Below, one piece after another: positions 9,278 through 20,365 of a stretch of DNA of 64,000 bases. The DNA is from Hymenopellis radicata (Eukaryota > Basidiomycota > Agaricomycetes > Agaricales > Physalacriaceae): NCBI GenBank assembly GCA_015501595.1, contig JADNRX010000108.1, positions 1 to 64,000 on the forward strand, read 5' to 3'. Both the position numbers and the translations under genes were made by a program. Position 1 is the stretch's first letter; the number at the start of each line of letters is the position of its first letter. Under the pieces are notes generated by a model. That model was not told the origin of the DNA. It was given only the letters and a program-made list of their open reading frames with translations, and ran no database searches.

Positions 9278-11572
9278 AATGTCATCCGCGTCGTCGAGCT
9301 CGGCAGGTGGAATATCAGCAGTAGGATTATCTAAATCAAGGACATCTGCATCTGGAAGAGACCGTTCAAGTGACAACGAGCCATTGGACTATGTAAAGAC
9401 CTGAGTGCCACTGTAGCAATGTCTTGATAGTCACGCACCACAGGAATATGCATAACTTCGTTCGAAGTAGCAAGAGGTTCTGCTTCGGGGAGTTCCTGAC
9501 ATTTGACGCACTCCCTAAAACAGTCCTCATCACGTCCGAGTTCTTTGTCTGAAAGTCTGTTGCACCAGTGGTAACGGTTTGCAGGGAATACCGGGCGTGA
9601 GAGAGGTTTAAGCAATGGTACATGTTGTGATTCCGGATGGAGCAGAAGGTAGGCCGCAGCATAGCATCGTCGAAGGTTCAGTGAGTGTTTATCCCAGCTG
9701 AATTCACAACATGTATGAGTTGAGAAATCTGATGCTTCGGTAGTGGGCCACGGTGACGTGGCATCGCAGAATGCCTCTACCGATGCAGCTATGTGGATAG
9801 GATACTGAGCCGGTCCATTGGATATATCAATCCAGTCTTCGTCGCAAGCATTCCGGTATTTGCGTGGTGTCAGCTTCCAAGAAGACTGTTCCGACATAAG
9901 CAGGTAAATGGCAGTAATCCGCACTCCGAGTCCGATATCCATTGAATCCCATTGGCAAGTAGGAACCAATTCGTGTCGATTCGCCCTCCGGACAGCAAGC
10001 TCTGCTTCTCTCCACTCAGATTCGGAGCATCTTACGACTGAGTCACGTGAGTGTCGCAGGCTAGTATTAGGAATTCTGTTCACCCAAGGCTGATAATCAA
10101 AGTCAAAAAACTCATCGGTGCCATCCGGGTTCATTTCGATCTCGTCGTCCATGTTTGTGAGGATAGCTGCAGATATCATGCCACGAGAAACACTAAGGAC
10201 GAGAATCCTCAGCCATGCCGCCGTATCAATTTCAAAACCTGACCGCAAGTCATTGAGAACAAGGAGAGATAGCGGGGGGATGTGACCAGGGGTGGCAATG
10301 TAAAGTTCCTTGCTTCAATTTCAAACTTGTTACTTGGGGGACACTTCGAAAAACGAAAGGAACATACAGTTTCGCGCATTGCTGGCAAGAGAACTCATCT
10401 TTGAATAAGATCATAGATACATCTTTGCCTGCCAAGGGCGTGGAATAAAGGAAAGACAGCATGTATAACAAGAGCTTCTGAGGCTCCTTTGAGTACTTGG
10501 GAAAAGAAGAAAAGCATGAATGGCCATGACATCGAAGAGTATCCTTGAATGCGACTTCGAGGTAACTGTGCCGACTCTCATCTTCGAGAAGGTTGAGTAT
10601 CCCGAGGTCATACAGGACCCCAGAATGCCACATGTATGCTGTAAAAAAAAGCTTACAGCGAGTCCAATCAGCACGACCCCTCACCCAACCTGCTTCTCTG
10701 ACAGGCACAGATGTAAATGTTGCCCAGGTTATTGCTGAAGCTCGCATTGCGAATGAGGCTTTGGATACTCGCTTCCAGAGACTGGTCCAAGTGGGGGAAC
10801 GGGGCTTTCGTAGCCGTAGTGCCAACGAGCATGAAAGTTTTCGTTTCACATATTCGAGAGACTCTGCATCCTGGTGCAAATCGGCGCACTGCTCTTCATC
10901 GCCGTCAACCCATAACCAAACTTTTCCATCCTTGAGAAGATCAGCCAGGATGCCCCAGATTATTTCACGATATATGTCCTTGGAGGTGTAAGGGAAGAGA
11001 GCCCACTCCACAGCGTTGAAGATGACGAATATCCGATTGAGCGCGCGCGCTCCATCAAGCTCGACATACGAGGCGCTCTCGGGATCCTCTTCTGAGTCCA
11101 AGCTGAGCTCCTCAATGACGAACGGATTACCGCCTGGATATTCCCTGTCAAACTGGGTGGGAGACATGGATATCCAGCGTGCCGCATCTGCGGGGAGTGG
11201 GTGGTCCTCCGGTTCCGACTCTGAGTCTGGATCCGACTCAACAGCCTCCGCCTCGGATTGGGAGTCAGACTCGACGCGCTCGATGTTGGGCGGATCCGCC
11301 GCTGGGAGGCCATTGGTGGGAGGGAAGGAGGGTAGATCCTGAGGGAACGGATGATATGCTAGCGTGCGCTCGGCACTTATGGGGAGGGAAGGATATAAGT
11401 TCATGGCGTGCGAGGGATCCAGCTGGGTGGGGGGGAAGGACATGAAATCCCGGGGGAGTGAGCGATTTTCCAGCGCGTGCGCCGCGTCCACGGGATATAC
11501 CTCCATGGGAATCCAGGGTGCCATGGGTTGAGAGTAATATGGGGGTGGCATAGCATACGAGAAGTCATCCAT
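8592..11572 (-). CDS. 906-aa protein of unknown function, head of a local gene family
   Basis: Six exons (11572-10368, 10312-9439, 9388-9278, 9228-9184, 9130-9040, 8986-8592) join to 2721 nt, exactly 907 codons. Introns are 49-55 nt, and the first uses an AAG acceptor. The start is the ATG at 11570-11572. The N-terminus is rich in Pro, followed by a Ser/Asp/Glu-rich acidic stretch (VESDSQSEAEAVESDPDSE). The middle is ordered, with Cys and Trp (DEFSCQQCAKL, CHG-type motifs, CVKCQELPEAEP). The C-terminal third carries PQLPWCTLPELLRNRRLEIA, a WPEDLPLP motif, KGIMGLTAKEARRLHEALPG and a basic GKGKAP patch. No enzyme motif is recognised. Such multi-copy proteins are common in Agaricomycete repeat-rich regions. 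The region around 10700 could hide one more intron. Confidence 0.65.
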
Positions 11573-13780
11573 GGTGGAAGGAATGAGAGAGAACTGCTGT
11601 TGCGTGCATCTATGCTGTGTGAAAAGGCTGTGTCATTGCGTCTGTCATTCCGTGCCGGGCGCCAATCTCAAGGCACGGTCCTTCGAATGCTCCTTAAAGC
11701 CGTAAGTCACAGAGAACTGAACCGCGCGGAGGTTCTTCAATAGGCGCGCGTGTAGATTCTCGTTGAATTAAACACATCGGGAACGAAGATGGATCATAAT
11801 ATCATATACCTTGATTTGCGAGCAATACCTTCTATATGTCGATCATGTGGCGGTGGTATGAGAAGGACATGGCGGTCCGCGGTACAGTCTGCGATGTAGT
11901 TGATACTTGAAAGGTTTGTCCTTCTCCAAAGTAACATGGACCACAGAAACCACATGACGAGTCGATACGAGCAATCATTAAAATACAACGATGATATACA
12001 TTCTACTCGTGCGTCAGCGTCCGTCATTTCATGTGAGGAATATATGGACAACTCACAGAAGGAAATGAAAGTCTCGCCAGGGGGCGCACTTCACCTACGC
12101 GTGCAATTGTCGAACTACTAGACCTAGACTGCTCTCCGTAATGAGGTTCACCTTACATGCAGGATGCAAGAACGTCGTTTCTTTGTGTCGAACGCATAGC
12201 GCACATCCGCGACCGTGCTGACAATCCTTAGATCATAGGTTTTCTGCGGAAGCGCGCACGACTCGACGAAAAGATCTTGAACCTAAAAAATGGAAAGAAA
12301 GTTGTTACTAAGAGGACGAAGACTACGGCGAACAGTGGAAGAAAGGAAGGAGAACTTACCAGGTATCCTCGTAGCGCGAACTCCAGCTGTGAGGCCATCC
12401 GCCTCTGCGCGCCGTTCTCCGCCAATATCGGTTTCAATGTCGTTCATGCGTGAACTTTATCCAAGTTGCTTACCGCACACCATGCCACTGCTTATGGGCG
12501 AGGCTCCCGTTGCGGTACGTGTGTATTTGTTCGACAACAACGATGGAACCGACTAGGCAGACGACGAGGAGGGTGGACGGTTACTAGAACGAGGACAGGT
12601 CCACGACAAGCGCTATGGGACATCGTAGGGTATGTGTCGTCGTGGAAGAGCATGTGCGGCTCCCAGCCATAGATTGTCTCCGACATTCCAGTGCGCTAAG
12701 CCGAGGTGCAGAAACGACAACATATTGAGAGCGGTGGTGTAGACAATGGATCATATGCCGTCAGAGGCTTGGCGCTATTCGGGAAATCCGAGTAAGTAAC
12801 TTTTGGTGAGGATCAGAACTAGCATACCGATGGAACTCAAGGATCGCCCAATGCGCATATAGGTGGCCTCCCCATCAAAGGACCAGCTGTAAGGAATGAA
12901 CAGTATCAACACGGAGATTGATTAGGCGACTGAGGGTCTGCTCTGTCCAAAGCTGTTATTTTCTGCAGCGCGCTTAAAGGGCTACGCGTCCAGAAACTCG
13001 CTTGTTATGCGACATGGGAGTCGGTATCGATCGGGCCGTCGTTCTCGCGTCGCTGCGAAAGACGGTTGACCATCATGCGGCATACAACTAGCATCATGGT
13101 TCTAGCCTGCTATGTCTTGTTCTCGACATCGTCTGAAGCCTGTATGCGACTCCGTTGTAGCCGAGGGCGCACGGTTAACGGTGGTCGAACACTGCCGTAA
13201 GTTGTGAGATGCAGCCTTTACGGTTAAGTAATAAAGGAGGCGCACATTTGGACTTGTCTGCCGATCTGCGGTGGCCGACGCCGTGTCCTATCGTCAAATT
13301 TGTCGCCTTTTGGGTGTGCTATGTTCCACAGGTTTGGTGATTAAATATACGGCCAACCAGGAAGACACTCACCATCTGCGACAACGTTGAAGTAATCCCA
13401 GCCCTCCGAGCTGCTAAAACGCGTCACTTTGGCGGTGTCCTTAGGCGAGTCGTCCTACGAACGCACGAACAGTCAAATTCCGCGCAGTCAACGGTCATGA
13501 ATTCGTCTGCAATGGCATTGGCAGAGACTTGGCTCGTCATGGCGGAAGGAAGGAAGAGCGTCGGGTACCTCGGGCCGGACAAGCTTGGAGTTCCTTTTCT
13601 CAACTGCACCATCATGTTGACTCTGCTGTCCGCGTTACCAAGAGCGCCAAGCTTTGGCAATTACACTCAGTCATATTTCGCTAGCGATTGACCTATGCGC
13701 TGTCTGTCAAAATGTCAGCGCGTCACCTCCAACGTGTTAATACGCCCCCGCCATGTTCTTCCACACATCCGTCAAAGAAA
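11573..13780. other. No clear gene; degenerate minus-strand coding traces
   Basis: No full gene could be built. On the minus strand there are protein-like pieces separated by stops. One at 12360-12437 (QLEFALRGYL) is followed by a good intron (about 12280-12359) and then VQDLFVESCALPQKTYDL. Others at 12690-12890 include IGRSLSSIGMLVLIL and TTALNMLSFLHLGLAHW, which look like membrane helices. They could be remains of a multi-pass membrane protein of the kind expanded in Agaricomycetes, but this is a guess. Confidence 0.25.
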
Positions 13781-13789
13781 CATGCTGCC

Positions 13790-14278
13790 CTCCTTCATTT
13801 CACGTTACTTCCCCTGCGCCGCCAACGAGCACACCGTCGTGATCCTCGGCCTCGACTACAGCGGCAAAACGACCCTCCTATATAACTGCTACGGATACGA
13901 CTATACCCACCATCGGCTTCAACGTCGAGGCTGTCGCATTTGGCAAGAAGAATTGACGCTATGGGACGTCGGCACAGGATGCGGGATGTATGGCATGCTG
14001 CGGTATTAGACAGACCATGCAGCAGGAGAGCGTTGAGGAGTTTAGAAAGATAATCGAGTCGGTGGGAGAAGCCGGTTCTAATGTATGGTCTCTTTTCTTT
14101 TTCTTCTCGTCGCGCTGTCCTCATTCCAAGATTTTAGTCTAGCCACTAAACAAGATGTGTCGAACACGATCCCGTTAGACACGATACGTGCCAAATTCGC
14201 CCTCATCTCAAGGGGCGGAATGCTTTCGTTTTTGCGGTCAGGCAAACCGGCGTCGTCAACGCTGGAAATAACCACTGT
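13790..14278 (+). pseudogene. Decayed Arf/Arl-type small GTPase
   Basis: The plus strand carries the landmarks of an Arf-family GTPase in the right order but in different frames. A P-loop, VVILGLDYSGKTTLLY, lies at about 13840-13880. A switch-I-like TIGFNVEAV in another frame follows (about 13910), then LTLWDVG at about 13955-13975. Near 14150 ATKQDVSNTIPLDTIRAKFA corresponds to the family's N/T-K-x-D guanine-binding motif. A possible intron (14083-14129) is present. Frameshifts between motifs and the altered WDVGG and NKQD motifs mean it cannot encode a working GTPase. The exact parent (Arf or Arl) is not clear. Confidence 0.6.
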
Positions 14279-15122
14279 TTAACATACGCCCGGCAGCAGC
14301 TGCTCCAGGAACTTATTCAGCTCGTGCAACGCGCGATCGGACGCCTCCATCTCTGATGCATTTATACCCTCGCCCCAATCTATCACATCTCCCAAATCCG
14401 AGGCAGCAGGCATGAACGACGCTTTCACACCACTGTCGCTGCGTCTAATTCTCACATTACCGCCGGCCTCCCAGTCGCACTCCACATGATAATACGGGCC
14501 CCAAGATCTATCGGATGCCAATCCTATCTTCTTCCTCACAGTCGCAATATTCTGATCATGCCTGCATGGGGGTAGTTCCCTAAAATACTCATCCTCCTCC
14601 GCCTCCGCGCGCACCCCCGCGTTATACGTGATAGAATCCAGGACGTGCTCCGCCTTGCCGCCTTTACTGAAGAAGTAGGCTGTTTCCGAGTCCCGCGAGG
14701 TATGGGCCTTTAGGATTTCTGCGTCTATCATTGGAGTGGGCGCGCGCGCGAGGAGGTCGCGGGCAGTGCGGAAGACGGAGATGAAGCCACGGTAGAAGGC
14801 GCTGTGGAGGTGCCGCGCGTAGATCGAGGGAGGGATGAAGTTTGAGTATGGAAGAAGGTCGATGCTTAGAAGATGCCCGAGTTCGACGGCTTTGGACATG
14901 GTTTCTGTGGCAAGGTGGGCTTGGGCTGTAAGCAAGGGTTAAGGAGGGGAAGAAAGATGGAAGGATCGACGTGCTTTGGAGGTGGTAGAGCATGCGTGGA
15001 GAGAGCCACCCGCCAAGTTTGCATTGCCCACAGGTGCATCCTTTGTGGATGTATTTCTTTCTGGAGTTGGGTGCTGCTGCTTCTGGAGTCAAGTTGACTC
15101 CAGTGAAAGACGGAGGAGACAT
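14279..15122 (-). pseudogene. C-terminal part of an Agaricomycete ankyrin-type protein, repeats missing
   Basis: The main exon (about 14920-14279) reads LGHLLSIDLLPYSNFIPPSI, a YFFSKGGKAEHVLDSI motif, ELPPCRHDQNI and RSWGPYYHV. Upstream, from an ATG at 15120-15122, comes YIHKGCTCGQC with GGWLSPRMLYH. I recall this arrangement (Cys-x-Cys-x-x-Cys, WLSPRM, then a FxKGGxxEHxLD motif) as the conserved tail after the ankyrin repeats in many fungal proteins. No ankyrin repeats are present here. The join between the two parts near 14930-15010 does not keep frame with any GT-AG pair I tried. I read it as a truncated relic; a short expressed gene is possible. Confidence 0.5.
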
Positions 15123-15787
15123 GGAGGATAAGGAGCAAGCATGCAGCGTGGTCTCTTTGTGTGTACAGGGTCGGCAAGGTCTTTGTCCTTTGCGTGATGG
15201 CGTCAGGATAACTTTTCTTTGTTTACGGTCACCGTCATTCTTTGTACATAAATTACGCGGACGGTTGCTATTAGAGTTTACCTTTCTTCCTCGTGCAGCG
15301 GACATCGATTCTTATGCTTACTACAGGGATCTTTTAGTCACCTTTCGACGCGTTGTCGTCAAAGTACATAGGATCACGAAGGCTAAAGACTCATATCTCG
15401 ATGAGCCGTCGTTTTCGACGTTGGTGTTTCAGCAGTCCTTTGTGTATGCATGGAAAGCTTGCATGAAAAAGACAGTCCTGAGCTGTCTCTCCACTTTGTG
15501 CGCCACAGTTACTTGAGAATTGTTCAAAGTCAAATTGACCAACGGTGCGTTCCTGCCACAGGCTGATGTCGGATTGTCGTCGCACAGTCCCGCTCTGCAT
15601 ACTACTTGTCGAGCCTTTCTACCGTGAGTAGTCGTGCAGGATGGAAGAACTGCTCGTAGCGTGCTCTCCTCCCACGTCTCCAAATCGAACTGCCTACACA
15701 CAGTAACGAGGGCCTACTATATACGTTCTACCGTCTAGTCTCAGCCTGAGATAGTAGTAGTCTGGACTCTGGAGCCGTTCAAGGAAT
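15123..15787. other. No gene seen
   Basis: Only short interrupted frames. Ankyrin repeats expected upstream of the previous relic are not detectable here on the minus strand. Confidence 0.3.
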
Positions 15788-16668
15788 ACCAAAATTTCTA
15801 GCAGGACTCATAGTACACTACGGCGCTCGGGAATTTACATTAAAAGCTTGTTGGGGACTCTCCTCTGCCTAGGTACATCTGCTTTTACATGGGCCATGTT
15901 GTACAACATTTCTAGTGGACCTTCACGGTGCAGGTACTTATCATCTTCCGCAATAGCGCTAGTTAGACTTCTCAATGCGAATTTGAATTCCACGAATCAC
16001 CGTCTGCACCTCGCTCAGCCGAAACTTCTTCTCTCCCTCTTCCGGTGCCTTTCCCTTTCCCTTCACCTTTTTCGTCGGCCGGTTTCCCACATCGTCTTCG
16101 CTGTCCTCCTCCCTCGGTCGCGCGCGCGCCTTGTCTATTGGGCGAAACGAAATACCTGGGAGCACTTCGTGCAGGCGCCTAGCTTCCTTCGCGGTAAGCC
16201 CCATGATTCCTTTCGCATTATGCCTCCCTGTCTTGTTCGGCAGTGGTAAATCTTTCGGCCATCCTGCAATCTCGAGACGATGGTCCGCAAGCAGCTCTGG
16301 AAGAGTGCACCAGGGAAGCTGTGGCTGGCGGAGATTGGTGTACTGAAGAGGAATATTGTGCTGGGCTACATCTTACTGAGTACGGGATGAAAACAGTAGA
16401 TGTGGACGTACCGAGCAGTCTCAAAAAGTGTGTTTTCAACTGGGCCAATATAACATCTTTGGGAACGGTTGAGCCGCGAGGTTGACCGGAAGTCGATGGT
16501 ATCTGCCATGAATTTCAGACCTTCACCGGTCACGAGAATGGGAGTCCTTACTTGAGATCCTGCGATAGAGACAGAAAAGTTACACCGCACAACTGCTAAT
16601 GTCGGTACCTGCGCGGGACTGAGGAACAAACTGACTAGAAAGGCAAAGCAATCTTACAATATCGTCCG
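15788..16668. repeat. Second copy of the 8435-9277 segment
   Basis: It is homologous in the same orientation to the end of the 906-codon gene, including the 3' flank marker, the terminal exons and their introns. Homology starts exactly at the acidic codons before the intron donor (GGACGATATT then GTAAGATTGCTTT, against GGATGACATT then GTAAGATTGCTTT). Upstream of that point the two copies are unrelated. Confidence 0.7.
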
Positions 16669-17397
16669 AATGAGGAACATGTTGCGGGTCCTGCATCGCG
16701 CGCTGGACGTCGGGATATACGGTGGTGGTGAAGGCGAGTCGCTTAAGGAAGGCTGCCATGAGAGGTGCTTGTTGTAGAAGAGGACGGTCCCGTCCACCCT
16801 TTAAGTAGTGACGGGGCCAAGCTCGGATATGTGCATCGACACAGTCGATCGAAACATGGCCGCGGAGAGGCGCCCCATACTTGGAACCGCCAGCGGATGA
16901 GAATCGTCAGGAACCTGAGAGGTGGTACATGGTTCCTAACACGTGCATCATCAGCCTGTGACGATAATCCAATCCAGGATCAGGCTGTGATACCCTACAA
17001 CTTTGTTGAATCGGAAAATGTCTGTTCCAGGGTACGCGTCAAGCCACGGTTGACTGGTAATTCTCGTCAATGGAGGCTGACGGTAAGACGGGAATGAGAC
17101 ATGACTTCTAAACATTGCATATGCGCCTTGCGAGTCGCTCGCTCCAATGAACCGCGTCTTGGATGTGATCCAGTAGTATTTCGCGTTGTAAGGCTGGGCG
17201 GCGGACCTGACATGCCGATTGGTACACCTACAGGTGTCTCCAGGAAGAGTGGTTAGTCGGCTATTCATGGAGCGAGAGGTGTGCCGTATTTGGTGGTACT
17301 CCTGTGAGGTGCGCAGATGGTTAACACGTTGATTTTCGACACTGAACAGCACGGGGCACCTACTAGCACGTGCAGCTCTCAGTCGCGTCCATGACAT
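15959..17397 (-). pseudogene. Chimeric gene: 3' exons of the 906-codon family joined to a different 5' part
   Basis: The 3' half (16668-15959) reads like the parent: VILAQLKTHFLRLLG, then PLQYTNLRQPQLPWCTLPEL, WPKDLPLPN, KGIMGLTAKEARRLHEVLPG and a stop at 15959. Its introns are conserved. Upstream, the protein-like sequence is APLMAAFLKRLAFTTTVYPD then VQRAMQDPQHVPHS, which matches the unrelated copy at 24.8-25.1 kb and not the parent. The junction is inside one codon run (DPQHVPHS then DDI), so the chimera stays open across it. Further 5' (16780-17400) homology to 25 kb continues but in mixed frames. Expression is unknown; the 5' disorder makes a relic more likely than a new gene. Confidence 0.55.
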
Positions 17398-17689
17398 TCT
17401 CCTTCACCCTCAACGTCGCCTCCGTGCGCAGAGAAAACAGCATCAGCTCTCTTTTCTTCTTCTGTAACGTCTCCGACCGTCTTGGGCAGAGATTAAGAAC
17501 AATGTGGGTTTATTCGCCAAATGCTGCCCAACTTACCTGTCAACCGAAGCGTCAAAATCGCCCTGGTCAGTCGCCTCGGCGGGCGTCGGGCGTCGGTCCG
17601 CGCCGACTTGTTGAGACGCAGATCTCGACCTCATCGGAGGCTTTGCTTCTCATACTTGTCCGAGCTAGAGATTAAAATCAATAGTAAGA
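17398..17689. other. No gene seen
   Basis: Short frames only, without recognised motifs. A plus-strand frame at 17370-17675 has no supporting feature. Confidence 0.25.
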
Positions 17690-17920
17690 TAAACGAGTAG
17701 AAAGGTTGACGGACAGGTTTGCCGTCGCGCGCTCATAAGCGTGGCAAGCTCCAGCTGATCCTGGACGTCTTGTACAGCAACGGTGGACGACCGTTCAACG
17801 GTAAGCCCGGGCGCGAAGACGACGAGTTCCATGCGTCATGTTTGATAACGACGAGTGACGCTTTCTTTGCTTCGATCAGAGCGACGAAATGGACGTGACA
17901 GATATTTAGTTCCTGTAAAA
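17690..17920 (-). pseudogene. Fragment resembling ribosomal protein eL8 (second copy)
   Basis: The minus strand reads HVHFVALIEAKKASLVVIKH and then, after a one-base frame change, ELVVFAPGLTVE, followed by TVAVQDVQDQLELATLMSA. This is the eL8 order: a His-Val-x-x-Leu-Ile-Glu-x-Lys-Lys-Ala helix, Leu-Val-Val-Ile, the Glu-Leu-Val-Val-Phe core and a C-terminal Val-x-Asp...Glu-Leu-Ala helix. Frameshifts and a missing middle part make it non-functional. Together with 6165-6230 it shows that eL8 sequence was captured or retrocopied at least twice into this accessory block. Confidence 0.6.
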
Positions 17921-18727
17921 TGTGTTAAGGCGAGGAAGAGGAGAGTAGACGTATCCTTACCTTTTTAAAAAATCTTCTTCAGTAGTGGCAGCAGTAGTCG
18001 TTGGAGAGCCTACTTTCTTCTCCGTAGTCGATTCCGGTACCTGAAAACCCACGTAGCAATGTTCTCACCTAAGTGGGCGTAAGTGAATGATAGTAGGCGG
18101 AACCTTCAGGCGCTAATCCAAAACGGTTTTCTGGTGTTGTAGGCAAAGGTCCTTCTTCGCCTTCATAGCACTGGATGTTGTGGGACATTGAGAGGAAACA
18201 ATCAACATATTATTACGAAGACTGAAGCTTGATGGATTGACTATATACCGCGAAAGCAACCTTTAGAGGGAGTCAGAACTGGGCACATCGTTATCCGAAT
18301 GGAAGACATGCCATCCAGCGCAAATTCGCCGAGTTATTGCCCTAAACCACCCGAGGCACCTTGAAACCAATGCCAACTCATTTTGAAGAATGGATTAGCC
18401 TCGAAGAGAGCTGAATGAAGTTGAGTCGAACATTCTCTGTTGATCGTAGCAAATAGAGTTTCGGAACCAGACGAAATGCCTGCCGCACTTTCCCACCGCT
18501 AATCGTGTTGCTTTTCTTCCGTTCAACTTCCATAAACGGTCTGACACAAGTTGAACAAGAACCGCAATCATGGCTTCAATCAATGGTATGTACCGGGATT
18601 ATGCTTAAGAGCCATATTGATAGCACGCCTAGATTCTATATCACACTTGTCAGAATGGACGCCCTGCGACGGATCGCTGAAATGCGCTTGCCAGAACCAT
18701 GTCATTCCCGATTTCCAGCCCACCTCC
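17921..18727. other. No gene; upstream region of the F-box gene
   Basis: No supported gene. Protein-like minus-strand traces at 17950-18050 may be an exon preceding the eL8 fragment. The segment from about 18240 should contain the promoter and 5' UTR of the F-box gene. The frame of that gene is open from 18551, but the ATG at 18728 is preferred. Confidence 0.3.
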
Positions 18728-20365
18728 ATGCCACCCCTTCGCGAAAATCCCGTAATCCATCATCTCACGCGCACCAACAACGCGCCATCGCCTGCCGAGG
18801 AAGACATGCTGGAAGCTATGATCCTGGAACTACAGTCGCGTCTTGACGCAGCGGAGTCATTCTCAGTGCAAGTTAAGAAGTTACGCGCGGAGGTTATGAC
18901 TCAAGTGCAGCGCATCGACACGCTACTGCGCACTCTGGACACGGAACATGCGACGTTGGTCAAGGCCATCGAGGAGCGTAAAGCTCTTCTTGGGCCAGTC
19001 CGACGACTTCCGTCCGAGATTCTGTCTCGCATATTCTCCCTCACCAACGATTTCCCCATCCGCACCAAAATTAAGGATGACATCGAGAAGGATAGCAATA
19101 ACTGGCGAGAGCTACTTCCCGCAGAAAATATGCTTTTGACCATCGAGCTCGTGTGTCGGTCCTGGAGGAGAGAGTTGTTACAGAGCCCGAGCCTTTGGGC
19201 ACGCATTAATGTTTCTATCAAGGCCACCGACTCCGATGCAGACCTTGAAATAGCCACCCTTCGGCTGGCAACACAACTCAGTCGGGTTGGCTTGTCTGAC
19301 TTATCGGTCGGACTATATTGCTATTCCACGGAGGCTTATCATCCTCATCAACTCAGCTCTCTACTTCTTCCCTTTGCACCACGGATAAGAGACCTAGTCT
19401 TGCATATGCCACCGAGCATGTTGTGCACGCTGTCTCCTTTTTACGATCGCTTTCGAGGTCTAAAAAACCTCGATTTCATTTGGGTACATGTGGGTCAACC
19501 TTGGCATGGGCGTTGCGTACTTTTTATGACCTGTCCTGAGCTTCAATCTGTGTCTTTCAGTGACGTTGACCATGCCTTGGCGTGTTTCGCTCTTCCTTGG
19601 GCCACCATTCGCAACTTTACTTCGGAACACGTTTATCTACCCAAACATAGCGATTACACAGGGCCGGAACCTCTGTCGGTGCTTCAAGTTTTAAAGGCGG
19701 GACGACATCTTCGTGTATGCAACATTCGAATGGAGTTCTGTAGTGTCGTTGAACCTCCAGAGCTACAGGGTTTATTGGTGACGTGCCCACAACTCCTGGA
19801 GATGTCCATACGAATTTGGCCTTTCGCGAACACGCGTCCCGTTCCCCAGCTATTAAATCATCTCAGCGCTCCCGCGCTATCCAAGCTGACAATTGAAACC
19901 GGTCTACGTACAGGGGGACGCGACGAGGAAACCACGTTTGCATCCATCGTACACTTCATCGAACGTTCTCAATCGCGTTTATCCGCGCTCCATTTCTCCA
20001 AAGGCCGATTGTCGTCCGACGACATTCTCCGCTTTCTCCATCTTACACCCACCCTTGAAGACCTCCGCCTCGCTGACTGTGAGGGCATGAAGAATGAGGT
20101 CTTGGATGCTCTCATCTTCAAACACGACAGCCGTGAAATCCTCGTACCACGCCTTGAGAAGCTGCACCTCAGCGGCTCCCTGGTCTTCGACGAAAAGGTC
20201 TTCACAAATATGGTGAAATCGCGCTGGCAGACTACTCCGTTGCGATCCCTCAACCTGGGCTGGTACACAGAGGGCGTACGAGAAAGTAGCGCACGGGAAT
20301 ATGTCATCGCGGAGTTGATGCCCTACTGTGCGGGTGGGCTGAACCTTGTTACATCTGTTGGATGA
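18728..20365 (+). CDS. F-box-like protein with leucine-rich C-terminus
   Basis: A single exon of 545 codons. The ATG at 18728 is preferred over the frame's earlier non-standard starts because it begins the well-formed N-terminal coiled segment (MLEAMILELQSRLDAAE, then a run of Leu/Lys/Glu helix). The F-box-like motif RRLPSEILSRIFSLTNDFP lies at about residues 95-115, followed by the usual VCRSWRRELLQSPSLWARI. Leu-rich irregular repeats follow to the end. Members of this large Agaricomycete family are thought to bind Skp1 and bring substrates to the SCF ubiquitin ligase; the cullin scaffold of that complex is encoded at 43-45.7 kb. The gene looks intact, the only clearly intact one in this accessory block besides the 906-codon gene. 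Confidence 0.8.
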   Translation: MPPLRENPVIHHLTRTNNAPSPAEEDMLEAMILELQSRLDAAESFSVQVKKLRAEVMTQVQRIDTLLRTLDTEHATLVKAIEERKALLGPVRRLPSEILSRIFSLTNDFPIRTKIKDDIEKDSNNWRELLPAENMLLTIELVCRSWRRELLQSPSLWARINVSIKATDSDADLEIATLRLATQLSRVGLSDLSVGLYCYSTEAYHPHQLSSLLLPFAPRIRDLVLHMPPSMLCTLSPFYDRFRGLKNLDFIWVHVGQPWHGRCVLFMTCPELQSVSFSDVDHALACFALPWATIRNFTSEHVYLPKHSDYTGPEPLSVLQVLKAGRHLRVCNIRMEFCSVVEPPELQGLLVTCPQLLEMSIRIWPFANTRPVPQLLNHLSAPALSKLTIETGLRTGGRDEETTFASIVHFIERSQSRLSALHFSKGRLSSDDILRFLHLTPTLEDLRLADCEGMKNEVLDALIFKHDSREILVPRLEKLHLSGSLVFDEKVFTNMVKSRWQTTPLRSLNLGWYTEGVRESSAREYVIAELMPYCAGGLNLVTSVG

